A stretch of DNA of 64,000 bases, from assembly GCF_030519375.1 (NCBI RefSeq), contig NZ_JAUMKB010000018.1:20897-84896 (forward strand). The letters run 5' to 3'. The position numbers and the translations under genes are program-made. Numbering within the stretch: position 1 is the stretch's first letter; the number at the start of each line of letters is the position of its first letter. Shown here piece after piece: positions 27,585-35,350 of the stretch. The notes under the pieces are model-generated. The model was not told the origin of the DNA. It did no database searches and saw only the letters and a list, made by a program, of their open reading frames with translations. The stretch comes from Mucilaginibacter tolerans (lineage in GTDB: Bacteria > Bacteroidota > Bacteroidia > Sphingobacteriales > Sphingobacteriaceae).

Positions 27585-28535
27585 ATGAAAAATATAAAAA
27601 TTGCCTCTGCACAATTCGAAAACCGCAGTGGAGATAAGGCTTATAACCTGGCTGTCATACGCCAGCTTACAGCACAGGCCGCTCAAAAAGGCGCTGATGT
27701 GGTAGCTTTTCATGAATGTTCAATTACCGGCTACAGCTTTGCCCGGCATCTTTCAAAAGAGCAAATGTTGGAGGTTGCTGAATTTGTTCCCGACGGACCA
27801 AGCATAAAGCAACTAATAACCATTGCCAAAGAATTTGATATAGCGATCCTGGCCGGACTCTTTGAAAAAGACCCAGACGACAAACTTTATAAAACACAAG
27901 TATGCGTTGACAAAAACGGACTGATCGCAAAATATCATAAACTGCATCCATTCATCAACCCACATCTTACGCCTGGTGACAGATATGTTATCTTCGACTT
28001 GTTTGGTTGGAAATGCAGTATCCTGATCTGCTACGACAACAACATTATAGAAAATGTTCGCGCAGTTAAATTGCTTGGGGCGGATATTGTGTTTATGCCG
28101 CATGTTACTATGTGCACGCCATCTACTAGGCCGGGAGCAGGTTTTGTCGACCCGAAATTATGGGAGAACCGCGAAGCCGACCCAACTACTCTGCGCCAGG
28201 AGTTTGATGGCTTAAAAGGCCGTGCCTGGCTAATGAAATGGTTACCTGCACGTGCTTACGACAATGCGATTTATGCAATTTTCTCCAACCCGATCGGGAT
28301 GGATGATGACCAACTGAAAAACGGCTGTTCGATGATAATCGACCCGTTTGGGGATGTAATCGCTGAGTGCCGGAGCTTCGATGATGAAATTGCTATTGCT
28401 ACAATCACTCCGGGTAAGTTAACGGATGCAGGTGGTTATCGATACATTAAAGCGCGCAGACCTGATCTGTATGGCGATATCATTGCACAGCCGCATGAAT
28501 CTGAACAGAAAGTAGTTTGGATGAAAGAAGATTAA
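27585..28535 (+). CDS. Carbon-nitrogen hydrolase (nitrilase/amidase family)
   Basis: 316 residues with the Glu-Lys-Cys triad of the family: Glu in AFHECSITGY (about residue 46), Lys in KYHKLHPF (about 117), and Cys in ILICYDNN (about 150). The fold is the alpha-beta-beta-alpha CN_hydrolase. The exact substrate (nitrile, amide or carbamoyl compound) cannot be read from sequence. A PDP/DPTTL insert around residue 190 is unusual. The AraC regulator upstream may control it. Confidence 0.9.
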   Translation: MKNIKIASAQFENRSGDKAYNLAVIRQLTAQAAQKGADVVAFHECSITGYSFARHLSKEQMLEVAEFVPDGPSIKQLITIAKEFDIAILAGLFEKDPDDKLYKTQVCVDKNGLIAKYHKLHPFINPHLTPGDRYVIFDLFGWKCSILICYDNNIIENVRAVKLLGADIVFMPHVTMCTPSTRPGAGFVDPKLWENREADPTTLRQEFDGLKGRAWLMKWLPARAYDNAIYAIFSNPIGMDDDQLKNGCSMIIDPFGDVIAECRSFDDEIAIATITPGKLTDAGGYRYIKARRPDLYGDIIAQPHESEQKVVWMKED

Positions 28536-28537
28536 GC

Positions 28538-28556
28538 ACTAATTTCACGAATTAGT
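28538..28556. repeat. Short inverted repeat between nitrilase and Nif3 genes
   Basis: ACTAATT / AATTAGT arms with a 5-nt loop, within a 29-nt spacer. It may be a weak terminator or RNA hairpin. Confidence 0.35.
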
Positions 28557-28564
28557 ACTTAATT

Positions 28565-29662
28565 ATGAAATTGTCCATCCTTACTTCTTACCTCGAAAGC
28601 CTTGCACCACTTGCTTACCAGGAAGACTATGATAACTCAGGCCTCATTGTCGGCAATCCAGATCAGGAGGTGTCACAGGCTTTGATCTCGCTTGATTGTA
28701 CCGAAGCTATAGTTGATGAAGCCATTGCCAAAGGCTGCCAGGTGATTATTTCGCACCATCCTATCGTTTTTCGTGGATTAAAAAAACTGAACGGTAAAAC
28801 TTATGTAGAGCGTGTGGTGGAAAAAGCCATTCGTAATCATATTGCCATTTATGCCATTCATACCAACCTGGATAATGTGATGAATGGGGTAAATGAACGT
28901 ATTTGCGAAACCTTAGAACTAAAAAATCTTCGGATCCTATCGCCTAAAAATGGCCTGCTCAAAAAGCTTGTGACCTATGTTCCTGCAGATAAGGCGGATC
29001 AGGTACGAAATGCGTTATTTCATGCCGGCGCAGGCAATATCGGTAATTACAGCGAATGCAGCTTTAACGCAGACGGGACTGGTACGTTCAAAGGCGGGGA
29101 AGAAACCAATCCTTATGTCGGCGAACCCGGTATCCGCCATTATGAGAATGAGGTGCGTATAGAAACCCTTTACCCTGCCACACTCGAAAGTAAATTGCTG
29201 ATGGCATTGTTCCTGGCGCATCCTTATGAGGAAGTGGCTTATGACCTTTATGATCTAACTAATCAGCACCAACATGTGGGTTCGGGTATGATCGGCGACC
29301 TGGACGAACCGCTGGATGAAGAAGAATTTCTATTCGAACTGAAGGAAAAAATGCATGCCAAGGTAATACGGCATACTACGTTAAGCGGAAAAAGCGTTAA
29401 AAAAGTAGCTGTTTGTGGTGGCGCCGGAAGTTTTTTATTAAAGCATGCTATAGCAGCCGGAGCAGATGTTTTTGTAACTGCTGACTATAAATATCATGAG
29501 TTTTTTGATGCCGAAGAAAAGATAGTAATTGCCGATATCGGACATTTTGAAAGTGAGCAATTTACGCAACAATTATTATATGAAATAATTAGAAAAAAAT
29601 TTGCTAACTTTGCCGTCCGTTTAACAGAAATTAATACAAACCCCGTCAAATATTTTATTTAA
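28565..29662 (+). CDS. Nif3-like dinuclear metal centre protein (GTP cyclohydrolase-like)
   Basis: 365 residues of the Nif3/YbgI family. It opens with EDYDNSGLIVGNPD, then has the metal-binding HHPIVFRGLKKL and AIHTNLDN blocks. The C-terminal region has VTADYKYHEFFDA and DIGHFESE, completing the two-metal site. The inserted middle domain (about 130-235) is the PII-like insertion common in this family. It probably forms hexamers; the reaction is uncertain. Its stop TAA overlaps the next gene's ATG by one base, so translation is coupled. Confidence 0.92.
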   Translation: MKLSILTSYLESLAPLAYQEDYDNSGLIVGNPDQEVSQALISLDCTEAIVDEAIAKGCQVIISHHPIVFRGLKKLNGKTYVERVVEKAIRNHIAIYAIHTNLDNVMNGVNERICETLELKNLRILSPKNGLLKKLVTYVPADKADQVRNALFHAGAGNIGNYSECSFNADGTGTFKGGEETNPYVGEPGIRHYENEVRIETLYPATLESKLLMALFLAHPYEEVAYDLYDLTNQHQHVGSGMIGDLDEPLDEEEFLFELKEKMHAKVIRHTTLSGKSVKKVAVCGGAGSFLLKHAIAAGADVFVTADYKYHEFFDAEEKIVIADIGHFESEQFTQQLLYEIIRKKFANFAVRLTEINTNPVKYFI

Positions 29663-30405
29663 TGGAACAAACCGTAGAACAAAAGCTGAAAGCTTTATAC
29701 GACCTACAAACCATCCACACCAAGATTGATAAGATACGCCAGGTAAGAGGTGAACTCCCTATGGAAGTTGCCGACCTGGAAGATGATGTTGAAGGATTGG
29801 AAACCCGTATTCAGAAAATAAAAAATGAGCTGGACGACCTGGAGGATGATATTGTAACCCGCAAAAACCTGATCAAAGAAGCTCAGGCCAATATCAAAAA
29901 ATACGAAACTCAGCTTAACGAAGTAAAAAATAACCGTGAGTATGAGGCTATCTCAAAAGAAATTGAGATACAGGGCTTAGACATACAGGTGAGCGAAAAG
30001 AAGATCAAGGAATTTGGTTACGAAATCACAACCAAAACCCAGATCTACGAAAAAGCATTAGCCGACCTGGATGGGCGCCGTGCCGATCTGGACGCTAAAA
30101 AAGCAGAATTAGGCACTATTACTTCTGAAACTGAAAAAGAAGAAAACGAACTGAACTCAGAGGCTGAAAAAGCTTCAAAAAATATCGAAGAGCGTTTACT
30201 GATCGCTTATAACCGTCTTCGCGGCAACGCAAAGAATGGCCTGGCCGTAGTAACCATTCAGCGCGATTCGTGTTCAGGATGCTTTAACCAGATCCCACCT
30301 CAACGCCAGTCGGATATCCGTCAGCGCAAAAAGATCATTGTTTGCGAACACTGCGGCCGTATTTTGGTTGACGAGCAAATGGCACTGGAAGCAGAAACTG
30401 CCTAA
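29662..30405 (+). CDS. Zinc-ribbon coiled-coil protein
   Basis: 247 residues. A long coiled coil (about residues 5-185, charged heptads with Leu/Ile) is followed by a C4-type zinc ribbon with CSGC and CEHCGRILV pairs. It lies directly after the Nif3 gene, sharing one base (TAATG). This Nif3/zinc-ribbon pair is common in bacteria and suggests a shared, unknown function, possibly nucleic acid or metal related. A strong terminator follows. Confidence 0.9.
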   Translation: MEQTVEQKLKALYDLQTIHTKIDKIRQVRGELPMEVADLEDDVEGLETRIQKIKNELDDLEDDIVTRKNLIKEAQANIKKYETQLNEVKNNREYEAISKEIEIQGLDIQVSEKKIKEFGYEITTKTQIYEKALADLDGRRADLDAKKAELGTITSETEKEENELNSEAEKASKNIEERLLIAYNRLRGNAKNGLAVVTIQRDSCSGCFNQIPPQRQSDIRQRKKIIVCEHCGRILVDEQMALEAETA

Positions 30406-30431
30406 TTGCAATACGATATATTCTAAATTAG

Positions 30432-30456
30432 AAAGCGCCTTTAGGGCGCTTTTTTT
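30432..30456 (+). terminator. Rho-independent terminator after the Nif3/zinc-ribbon pair
   Basis: AAAGCGCC / GGCGCTTT stem (8 bp) with a 5-nt loop, followed by an uninterrupted T run. It lies 26 nt past the stop. Confidence 0.88.
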
Positions 30457-30486
30457 ATGGACCGCTGATGATTTGGGGGACTACAT

Positions 30487-30888
30487 CTAATCTTCAATTA
30501 TGATAATTCGGCGTGTGGTCTCATTAAATATAACTTCTGTGCTCCCTTTTGGATCTTTAAATCTTTTGCCTAAAAAGTTATCACTTTTGTCAATAACAGG
30601 CTCATCATCCATTTTTATATTATAAAAGTCGGCATCTTTTATTTCTGTAAAACCATTTTCTTTTTCCTCGAAATATGACTTAACTGCTTGCTGAAAAGAG
30701 GGGTCATAATTAATAACATAAAACGCTTTTCCATTACTATAAGCATAACTTATTCCTGATATATTAAGTTTTAGACCCGGACAATAGTGGGTTAGACTTT
30801 CCTTGCCTTTAGTTACGAATTGGCATCCCGTAACAACAAAAAATGGCAGCAACACTAGAATCAGCGATTTGAATACCGATTTATTCAT
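30487..30888 (-). CDS. Hypothetical lipoprotein
   Basis: 133 residues from the ATG at 30888 (a more upstream start at 30927 is less likely because the signal peptide begins at the internal Met). The lipobox FVVTGCQ gives Cys at about residue 22. The rest is a mixed alpha/beta domain with a Tyr-rich middle and an acidic ending. No domain recognised. Minus strand, 66 nt before the radical SAM gene's stop. Confidence 0.6.
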   Translation of the reverse strand: MNKSVFKSLILVLLPFFVVTGCQFVTKGKESLTHYCPGLKLNISGISYAYSNGKAFYVINYDPSFQQAVKSYFEEKENGFTEIKDADFYNIKMDDEPVIDKSDNFLGKRFKDPKGSTEVIFNETTRRIIIIED

Positions 30889-30954
30889 GGTTTTATGGTT
30901 TAGTATTGAAAGATAGCTAAAATCCATTTCATTCTAATAAATCCAGAAATCAGT

Positions 30955-32025
30955 TCAAAACAAACTCGTCTGCCTCCCACCCTTCGGAACAAACAAACTA
31001 TAATCAAACTCAGGCATCACCCTGTCGCCCATAAAGCGGTTTACGGCCATACGGAACATCTGATGTATCGACTCGGCAATATTACCATCACCACTCATAC
31101 GTCGCCCAAAATCACTGTCATTCAATTTACCATCGTGGCAGGCTTTTATCATGTTCAATACCTTGTCGGCCCTGTCGGGGAACGCCTTGTGTATCCAATC
31201 GGTGAATATTTCGGCTATGCTGCCGTTTAATCTTACAATGGTAAACCCCGCTGCCAATGCGCCACGATCGGCTGCCGCTTTTATAATGGCCGGAATCTCA
31301 CTGCTATTTAATCCCGGAATGATAGGAGCAGCCATTACGCGCACCGGTATGCCTTTTTCAGTTAATTTTTGAATAACGCCCAGCCTGCCGCTCGCTGTAA
31401 CCGTTCGAGGCTCCAATTTTTGCCGAAGCTGCTCATTTAACGAAGTGATCGATACATTCACATGCACCAGGTTCATTTTGCCCAATTCGCCCAGTATATC
31501 CAGATCACGAAGAATAACGTTGTTTTTAGTGATGATACTGACCGGGTTGCGGTATTGAAGGAATACCTGCAGCAATGATCGGGTGATCTTCAGCTTCCGC
31601 TCCAGAGGCTGATAACAGTCGGTATTGCCCGATAGAAGAATGCACACTGGCTGGTAGTTCTTTTTGTTAAAGTATTGCTCCAGTAATTCCGCAGCGTTGC
31701 GTTTTACGATGATCTTGCGCTCAAAATCCAATCCGGCACTAAAGCCAAAATATTCATGCGTATTCCTGGCGTAACAATAAATACAGCCGTGCTCACAACC
31801 CTGGTAAGGATTGATCGAAAACATATGACTCAGATCCGGGCTGTTAGATTCGCTTACAATCTTTTTGGGTGTCTCTTCAAATATCTGCGTAGCAGTGTTT
31901 TCAAGGAATTGTTCATCCAGCCCCTCGATATGCTGCAGCACATATTTATTCTTCAGAAACTTGTTGTGGGTATTAACCTGTGCGCCCCTGCCCTTAAAAA
32001 ACTCTTCATTTTCCTCATGTGACAT
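30955..32025 (-). CDS. PA0069-family radical SAM protein
   Basis: 356 residues. The radical SAM cluster motif CxxxCxYC appears as GCEHGCIYCYARN near residue 75, and the surrounding NPYQGCEH block is characteristic of the PA0069/SPL-like group. The rest contains the typical partial TIM barrel with repeated LSGNTDCYQPLE and MAAPIIPGLN segments. It cleaves S-adenosylmethionine to generate a radical; the substrate is not known for this group. It ends 66 nt before the lipoprotein and starts near the signalling cluster at 32055. Confidence 0.88.
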   Translation of the reverse strand: MSHEENEEFFKGRGAQVNTHNKFLKNKYVLQHIEGLDEQFLENTATQIFEETPKKIVSESNSPDLSHMFSINPYQGCEHGCIYCYARNTHEYFGFSAGLDFERKIIVKRNAAELLEQYFNKKNYQPVCILLSGNTDCYQPLERKLKITRSLLQVFLQYRNPVSIITKNNVILRDLDILGELGKMNLVHVNVSITSLNEQLRQKLEPRTVTASGRLGVIQKLTEKGIPVRVMAAPIIPGLNSSEIPAIIKAAADRGALAAGFTIVRLNGSIAEIFTDWIHKAFPDRADKVLNMIKACHDGKLNDSDFGRRMSGDGNIAESIHQMFRMAVNRFMGDRVMPEFDYSLFVPKGGRQTSLF

Positions 32026-32054
32026 AGTGCAAATTTGCTAAAAATATTAGCATA

Positions 32055-32693
32055 TTACAAATCTATCAACTTATGTTTTATGGCATAAAGCACCAGGCCA
32101 ATGCGGCTTTTTATTTGCAGTTTTTCAAAAAGCTGATCGCGGTAGCCGTCTACTGTGCGCGAGCTGATGCACATGTGGTCTGCAATTTCTTTGTAGGTGA
32201 GTTCAGTAGCGGCAAGCTTCAAAAATTCAACCTCGCGGCTGTTCAGTTTAATCAGGTTGTAATCAATATTGATGCTGTCAACCAAATGACGGGTTACAAA
32301 CTCGGGATAATAAACCTCGCTACGCGAAACCCTGCAAAGCGCATCTTCAAACTCGTGGGGCTCCGAATCCTTTAGCAAATATCCTTTAACACCCATTCTA
32401 ACCATTGTTAGTACCTTTTCGGCATCCTCAAACATGGATAAAACAATAATATTAATATCCGGGTGGTTATCCCTTAGCCATTTAGCGGTTACTATACCGT
32501 TCATTTTAGGCATACTAATATCAAGGAGAATAATATGTGGTTTATTTTTAGGGCTGATTTTGCGAATCATTTCCTCGCCGTCACCAGCTTCAAACATTAT
32601 GGTGTACCGACCAAAGTCTTCAACAAGGGAAGCTATGCCGCTTCTGAACAGGCGATGATCGTCAACGAGTGCGATGCGGATGGGGTCCTCCAT
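32055..32693 (-). CDS. NarL/LuxR-type response regulator
   Basis: 212 residues from the ATG at 32693. The receiver domain (about 1-120) has the phospho-acceptor Asp in ILLDISMPKMNG. A LuxR helix-turn-helix follows at about 145-205 (TELTYKEIADHMCISSRTVDGYRDQLFEKL). Its start codon overlaps the kinase stop (TGATG), so translation is coupled to the histidine kinase. Together they form the output half of the four-gene cluster 32055-34467. Target genes are unknown. Confidence 0.93.
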   Translation of the reverse strand: MEDPIRIALVDDHRLFRSGIASLVEDFGRYTIMFEAGDGEEMIRKISPKNKPHIILLDISMPKMNGIVTAKWLRDNHPDINIIVLSMFEDAEKVLTMVRMGVKGYLLKDSEPHEFEDALCRVSRSEVYYPEFVTRHLVDSINIDYNLIKLNSREVEFLKLAATELTYKEIADHMCISSRTVDGYRDQLFEKLQIKSRIGLVLYAIKHKLIDL

Positions 32694-33487
32694 CAGTATG
32701 GTTGTTGTTTTAAAGGGTTTAGGACAACTTTTATATTGCAACCTTTGCCCGGTGAACTGTTTATTGTTGCAGTGCCCCCTATCAAGGCCGCCCGGTTTTC
32801 TATGTTTCTTAATCCTGAGCCACTTTTATTTTCAAGTGTTTCGGCCGAAAAACCAGAACCGTCATCTTCGAGCGTCAAAATAAACAAATCGGTATGATAT
32901 TGCAACATGATTTTCAAATGTGCCGCCCTTGCATGTTTAAGTGTGTTATTCAGTGACTCCTGGAATATTCTGAAAAGTACCAATTCGCGCTGTTCGCCCA
33001 ACGAATAGGAATTCCCTTCCTGAGCAAGCGAAACTTTAATAAGTCCGCTTTTATCTATACGTTCAACTTCGTTTTCAATAGTCCTTATCAACCCCTGCGA
33101 GGCGATATGCTCAAAGCTTAAACTTTTGGAAAGGTCGCGTAAATCGGTGATACTTTGCGCCACCAGTTCACGTGTTTCAAGCACTTTCCCCTTTTTTTCT
33201 TCCTCAATGCCCCCGGCTATATTTCCAAGAGTCAGTTTTACAAATGAAAGCACCTGGGTGATATTATCATGTATTTCGGTGCTTATATAGTTTAGGGTCT
33301 GTTCCTGAACTTCTAACTGTGTTTTTAAAAGCTCCTGCCTAAAGTTTGCATGCAGCTCTTCCTGCTCCTGCTTATTTTTTAATTGTCTGTTACGATATAA
33401 AACAACAAAGTATATAATGAAAAGCGTTACAAATGCGAATAAAGCTGCACTGGAGAACACAACCATCCGCACATTTTCATCAAGCAT
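32693..33487 (-). CDS. HisKA_3 sensor histidine kinase
   Basis: 264 residues. One N-terminal membrane helix (about 9-31) anchors it, followed by a coiled segment and a HisKA_3 dimerisation domain with His73 in the TEIHDNITQ motif. A HATPase_c domain follows, with GSGFSAETLENKSGSGLRNI. It has no extracellular sensory domain of its own. It begins 8 nt inside the end of the multi-helix membrane protein and overlaps the response regulator start. It probably works as the kinase half of a split sensor. Confidence 0.92.
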   Translation of the reverse strand: MLDENVRMVVFSSAALFAFVTLFIIYFVVLYRNRQLKNKQEQEELHANFRQELLKTQLEVQEQTLNYISTEIHDNITQVLSFVKLTLGNIAGGIEEEKKGKVLETRELVAQSITDLRDLSKSLSFEHIASQGLIRTIENEVERIDKSGLIKVSLAQEGNSYSLGEQRELVLFRIFQESLNNTLKHARAAHLKIMLQYHTDLFILTLEDDGSGFSAETLENKSGSGLRNIENRAALIGGTATINSSPGKGCNIKVVLNPLKQQPY

Positions 33488-34127
33488 ACTCTGATTTTTT
33501 TTCCTTGTAATTGTTAAGCAGGGCTATACCGGTTAAGATATTTAATATATAATAGCTACCGTACCAAAAATAATATATACCCTCGTCAAACTTAAGTTGG
33601 GCGTAATAATTTGTAAGCCCCAAATTTAGAAACATTGTCGTTGAAAAAAAAAGTATGGAAGTATTGTACCAAAAAATTCCCTGACTGGTAATCATAATTT
33701 TTATCGGATACAAAAGCATTTGTTTGAATAATAATAGCGAAAATGCAACCAACATGGTGTTAGTAACCATATACAGGAAGGAAGGAAATGCCTTGTAAGC
33801 CGGCTGCAGAAATATTCCGTTAACAAACGCAAAACCAACAATTGCAATTGTTGATATCAAAACGATCTTTTTCATGGTTTTGCTCTGAAAAAGGTAATAG
33901 TAGATACATGAATAAAAAACATATAAAACCAGGCACTCCAGATGTAACACCAGTGCATTGGTCTTATATAGATGAGCGGAGATTTTAGAACATAAATCTA
34001 ATAATATAGTAATAGGCACTGTAAGAGCCAGAAGCTTAAAAGGTGTGGTTAGCTTTGAATAGCAAACCACACCAATACCAAAAACTATAATTAGCAGTGA
34101 AAAATTTACGGCTTCCTGTATTGTCAT
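33480..34127 (-). CDS. Multi-helix membrane protein, putative sensor partner
   Basis: 215 residues with about seven membrane helices, short loops and a C-terminal basic tail. I recognise no domain. It overlaps the HisKA_3 kinase gene by 8 nt and lies 10 nt after the small Pro/Cys-tailed protein gene. Position and overlap suggest it provides the membrane input for the one-helix kinase, like the 7TM sensory regions fused to kinases elsewhere in Bacteroidota, but here as a separate chain. This role is inferred. Confidence 0.7.
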   Translation of the reverse strand: MTIQEAVNFSLLIIVFGIGVVCYSKLTTPFKLLALTVPITILLDLCSKISAHLYKTNALVLHLECLVLYVFYSCIYYYLFQSKTMKKIVLISTIAIVGFAFVNGIFLQPAYKAFPSFLYMVTNTMLVAFSLLLFKQMLLYPIKIMITSQGIFWYNTSILFFSTTMFLNLGLTNYYAQLKFDEGIYYFWYGSYYILNILTGIALLNNYKEKKSEYA

Positions 34128-34137
34128 TTATTAAGAA

Positions 34138-34467
34138 TTAACCCTGAGTGCAATAGGGCGGACACGGAGGCGGCGGACCATAAGGACCTCCGCTCGAGGT
34201 AAATGGAGGGGTACTCCCTATTGCCCCTGTATAAAAAATGGTGAAAATGTTGTCTGGGTTTCCAGTTGCCGACGGATCCTTGGCTAATTGAATACTGATA
34301 CCCGAGATATCCGGATTGCTGTCGAGGATGTCCTGGATGCTTTTGCGGTCGATGTAAAAACCGTTAAGCAAAGACCCATCTGGCGTCTTTAATCCTGGTC
34401 CCCCGTCTGCAGCATTTTGTTGTTGGTATTCCGCAATCAGGCTTTTGGGGTCATTTGATGATTCCAT
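34138..34467 (-). CDS. Small protein with Gly/Pro/Cys-rich C-terminus, head of a signalling cluster
   Basis: 109 residues without a signal peptide or membrane segment. Residues about 5-85 look like a compact alpha/beta domain (FYIDRKSIQDILDSNPDISG, IFTIFYTGA). The last about 20 residues are rich in Gly, Pro and Cys and contain YGPPPPCPPYC. The 10-nt gap to the membrane protein gene indicates an operon. I cannot name the family. A signal molecule, ligand carrier or regulator of the adjacent sensor are all possible. Confidence 0.65.
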   Translation of the reverse strand: MESSNDPKSLIAEYQQQNAADGGPGLKTPDGSLLNGFYIDRKSIQDILDSNPDISGISIQLAKDPSATGNPDNIFTIFYTGAIGSTPPFTSSGGPYGPPPPCPPYCTQG

Positions 34468-34517
34468 AGTTTTTTAGGTTAGGGTTAATTAATACTGTAC
34501 AATATACGAGCAATGGA

Positions 34518-34545
34518 ATAAAAAGATACACCGTGTTTTCACGGT
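34518..34545 (-). terminator. Terminator after the LUD gene
   Basis: Hairpin ACCGTG / CACGGT with a 4-nt loop (34530-34545). On the minus strand it is followed by GTATCTTTTT. It separates the LUD gene from the signalling cluster that starts at 34467. Confidence 0.65.
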
Positions 34546-34616
34546 ATTTTGTGTGGAAAACCCAGAAAATATATGTGGAAAAGATGGTCGAAAACAAAGG
34601 CCATATACCTAATTGA

Positions 34617-35255
34617 TTAACCATCAAGCAAAAACACAAAAAGCTCTTTGGGGCCGTGTGCACCCAGCACCAGTGTTTTTTCGATGTCGGCAGTCCGGCT
34701 CGGACCCGTTACTGTAGTAATCATTGAGGGTAATTGATCTTTATATTTTTCTTTGACTAGCTTAAAGCCGTCCTTCAGGTCAAGAACCAACTGTGAAGTG
34801 TAAGCAAAAACGATATGCACTGGGGGATAAATGCTCAAACGGCGTCCGGCCATATCGGAGTTGGATAACATGATGCTGCCATTGCGTGCTACTAATGCTT
34901 CGCATAAAGTGATACCAACCTCTGCCTGCTCAAAATCTTTTTCAGTTTCAAAATATGGGAACTCATAACGGGTCAAAAACTCTTGCAAGGCAGGCTCCCA
35001 GCAATAAATCTTATGCCATTTATGCTGATCGGCCAGGTTTAACAGGTTTTCAATTGCCTGTAGTTCATCTTCGCAAAAAACAAACTGTCCTGAAACAGCT
35101 GCAAATTCTTGCGCAAAAATCACTTCAAGTAATTCGTCAGTAGGGGGATAGTGGGGAAGGTCTTCAAGATTAGGATAAGGGTTATCCCTTTTCTCCAGCA
35201 AAGCTTTGCGGATCTTTTTCAGCAGCTTTTCTTTCGATGTTGTAATGTCCCTCAT
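34617..35255 (-). CDS. LUD-domain protein (LutC/YkgG family)
   Basis: 212 residues with the LUD hallmarks: an N-terminal helical segment, the SNSDMAGRRLSIYPPVHIVFA block (about 135-155) and the TVTGPSRTADIEKTLVLGAHGP ending. In LutABC, LutC-type proteins take part in lactate oxidation, but no lutA or lutB genes are nearby. It sits downstream of ftsH on the same strand, a placement I recall from other Bacteroidota. The physiological role here is unclear. Confidence 0.9.
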   Translation of the reverse strand: MRDITTSKEKLLKKIRKALLEKRDNPYPNLEDLPHYPPTDELLEVIFAQEFAAVSGQFVFCEDELQAIENLLNLADQHKWHKIYCWEPALQEFLTRYEFPYFETEKDFEQAEVGITLCEALVARNGSIMLSNSDMAGRRLSIYPPVHIVFAYTSQLVLDLKDGFKLVKEKYKDQLPSMITTVTGPSRTADIEKTLVLGAHGPKELFVFLLDG

Positions 35256-35258
35256 CTT

Positions 35259-35350
35259 TGAAGTCTGGAGTCTAAAGTTAAAAGTCTTAAGTCATATTGT
35301 TTCTTTGGGGAGAAACGCAAGACTTAAGACTCCTGACTTAGAACTTAAAA
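35259..35350. repeat. Long imperfect inverted repeat between ftsH and the LUD gene
   Basis: Arms AAGTCTTAAGTC (35282-35293) and GACTTAAGACT (35321-35331) with an inner GTTTCT/AGAAAC stem, plus outer AAGTCTGGAGTC-type units. It shares the AAGTCTTAAGTC core with the repeat at 15603. It can fold into one long hairpin. Confidence 0.6.

Noticed and set aside
34451..34663. Possible 70-residue hydrophobic protein between LUD gene and signalling cluster
   Set aside because: It overlaps the terminator and the end of the LUD gene, shows no start signal or family, and is most likely a chance frame.
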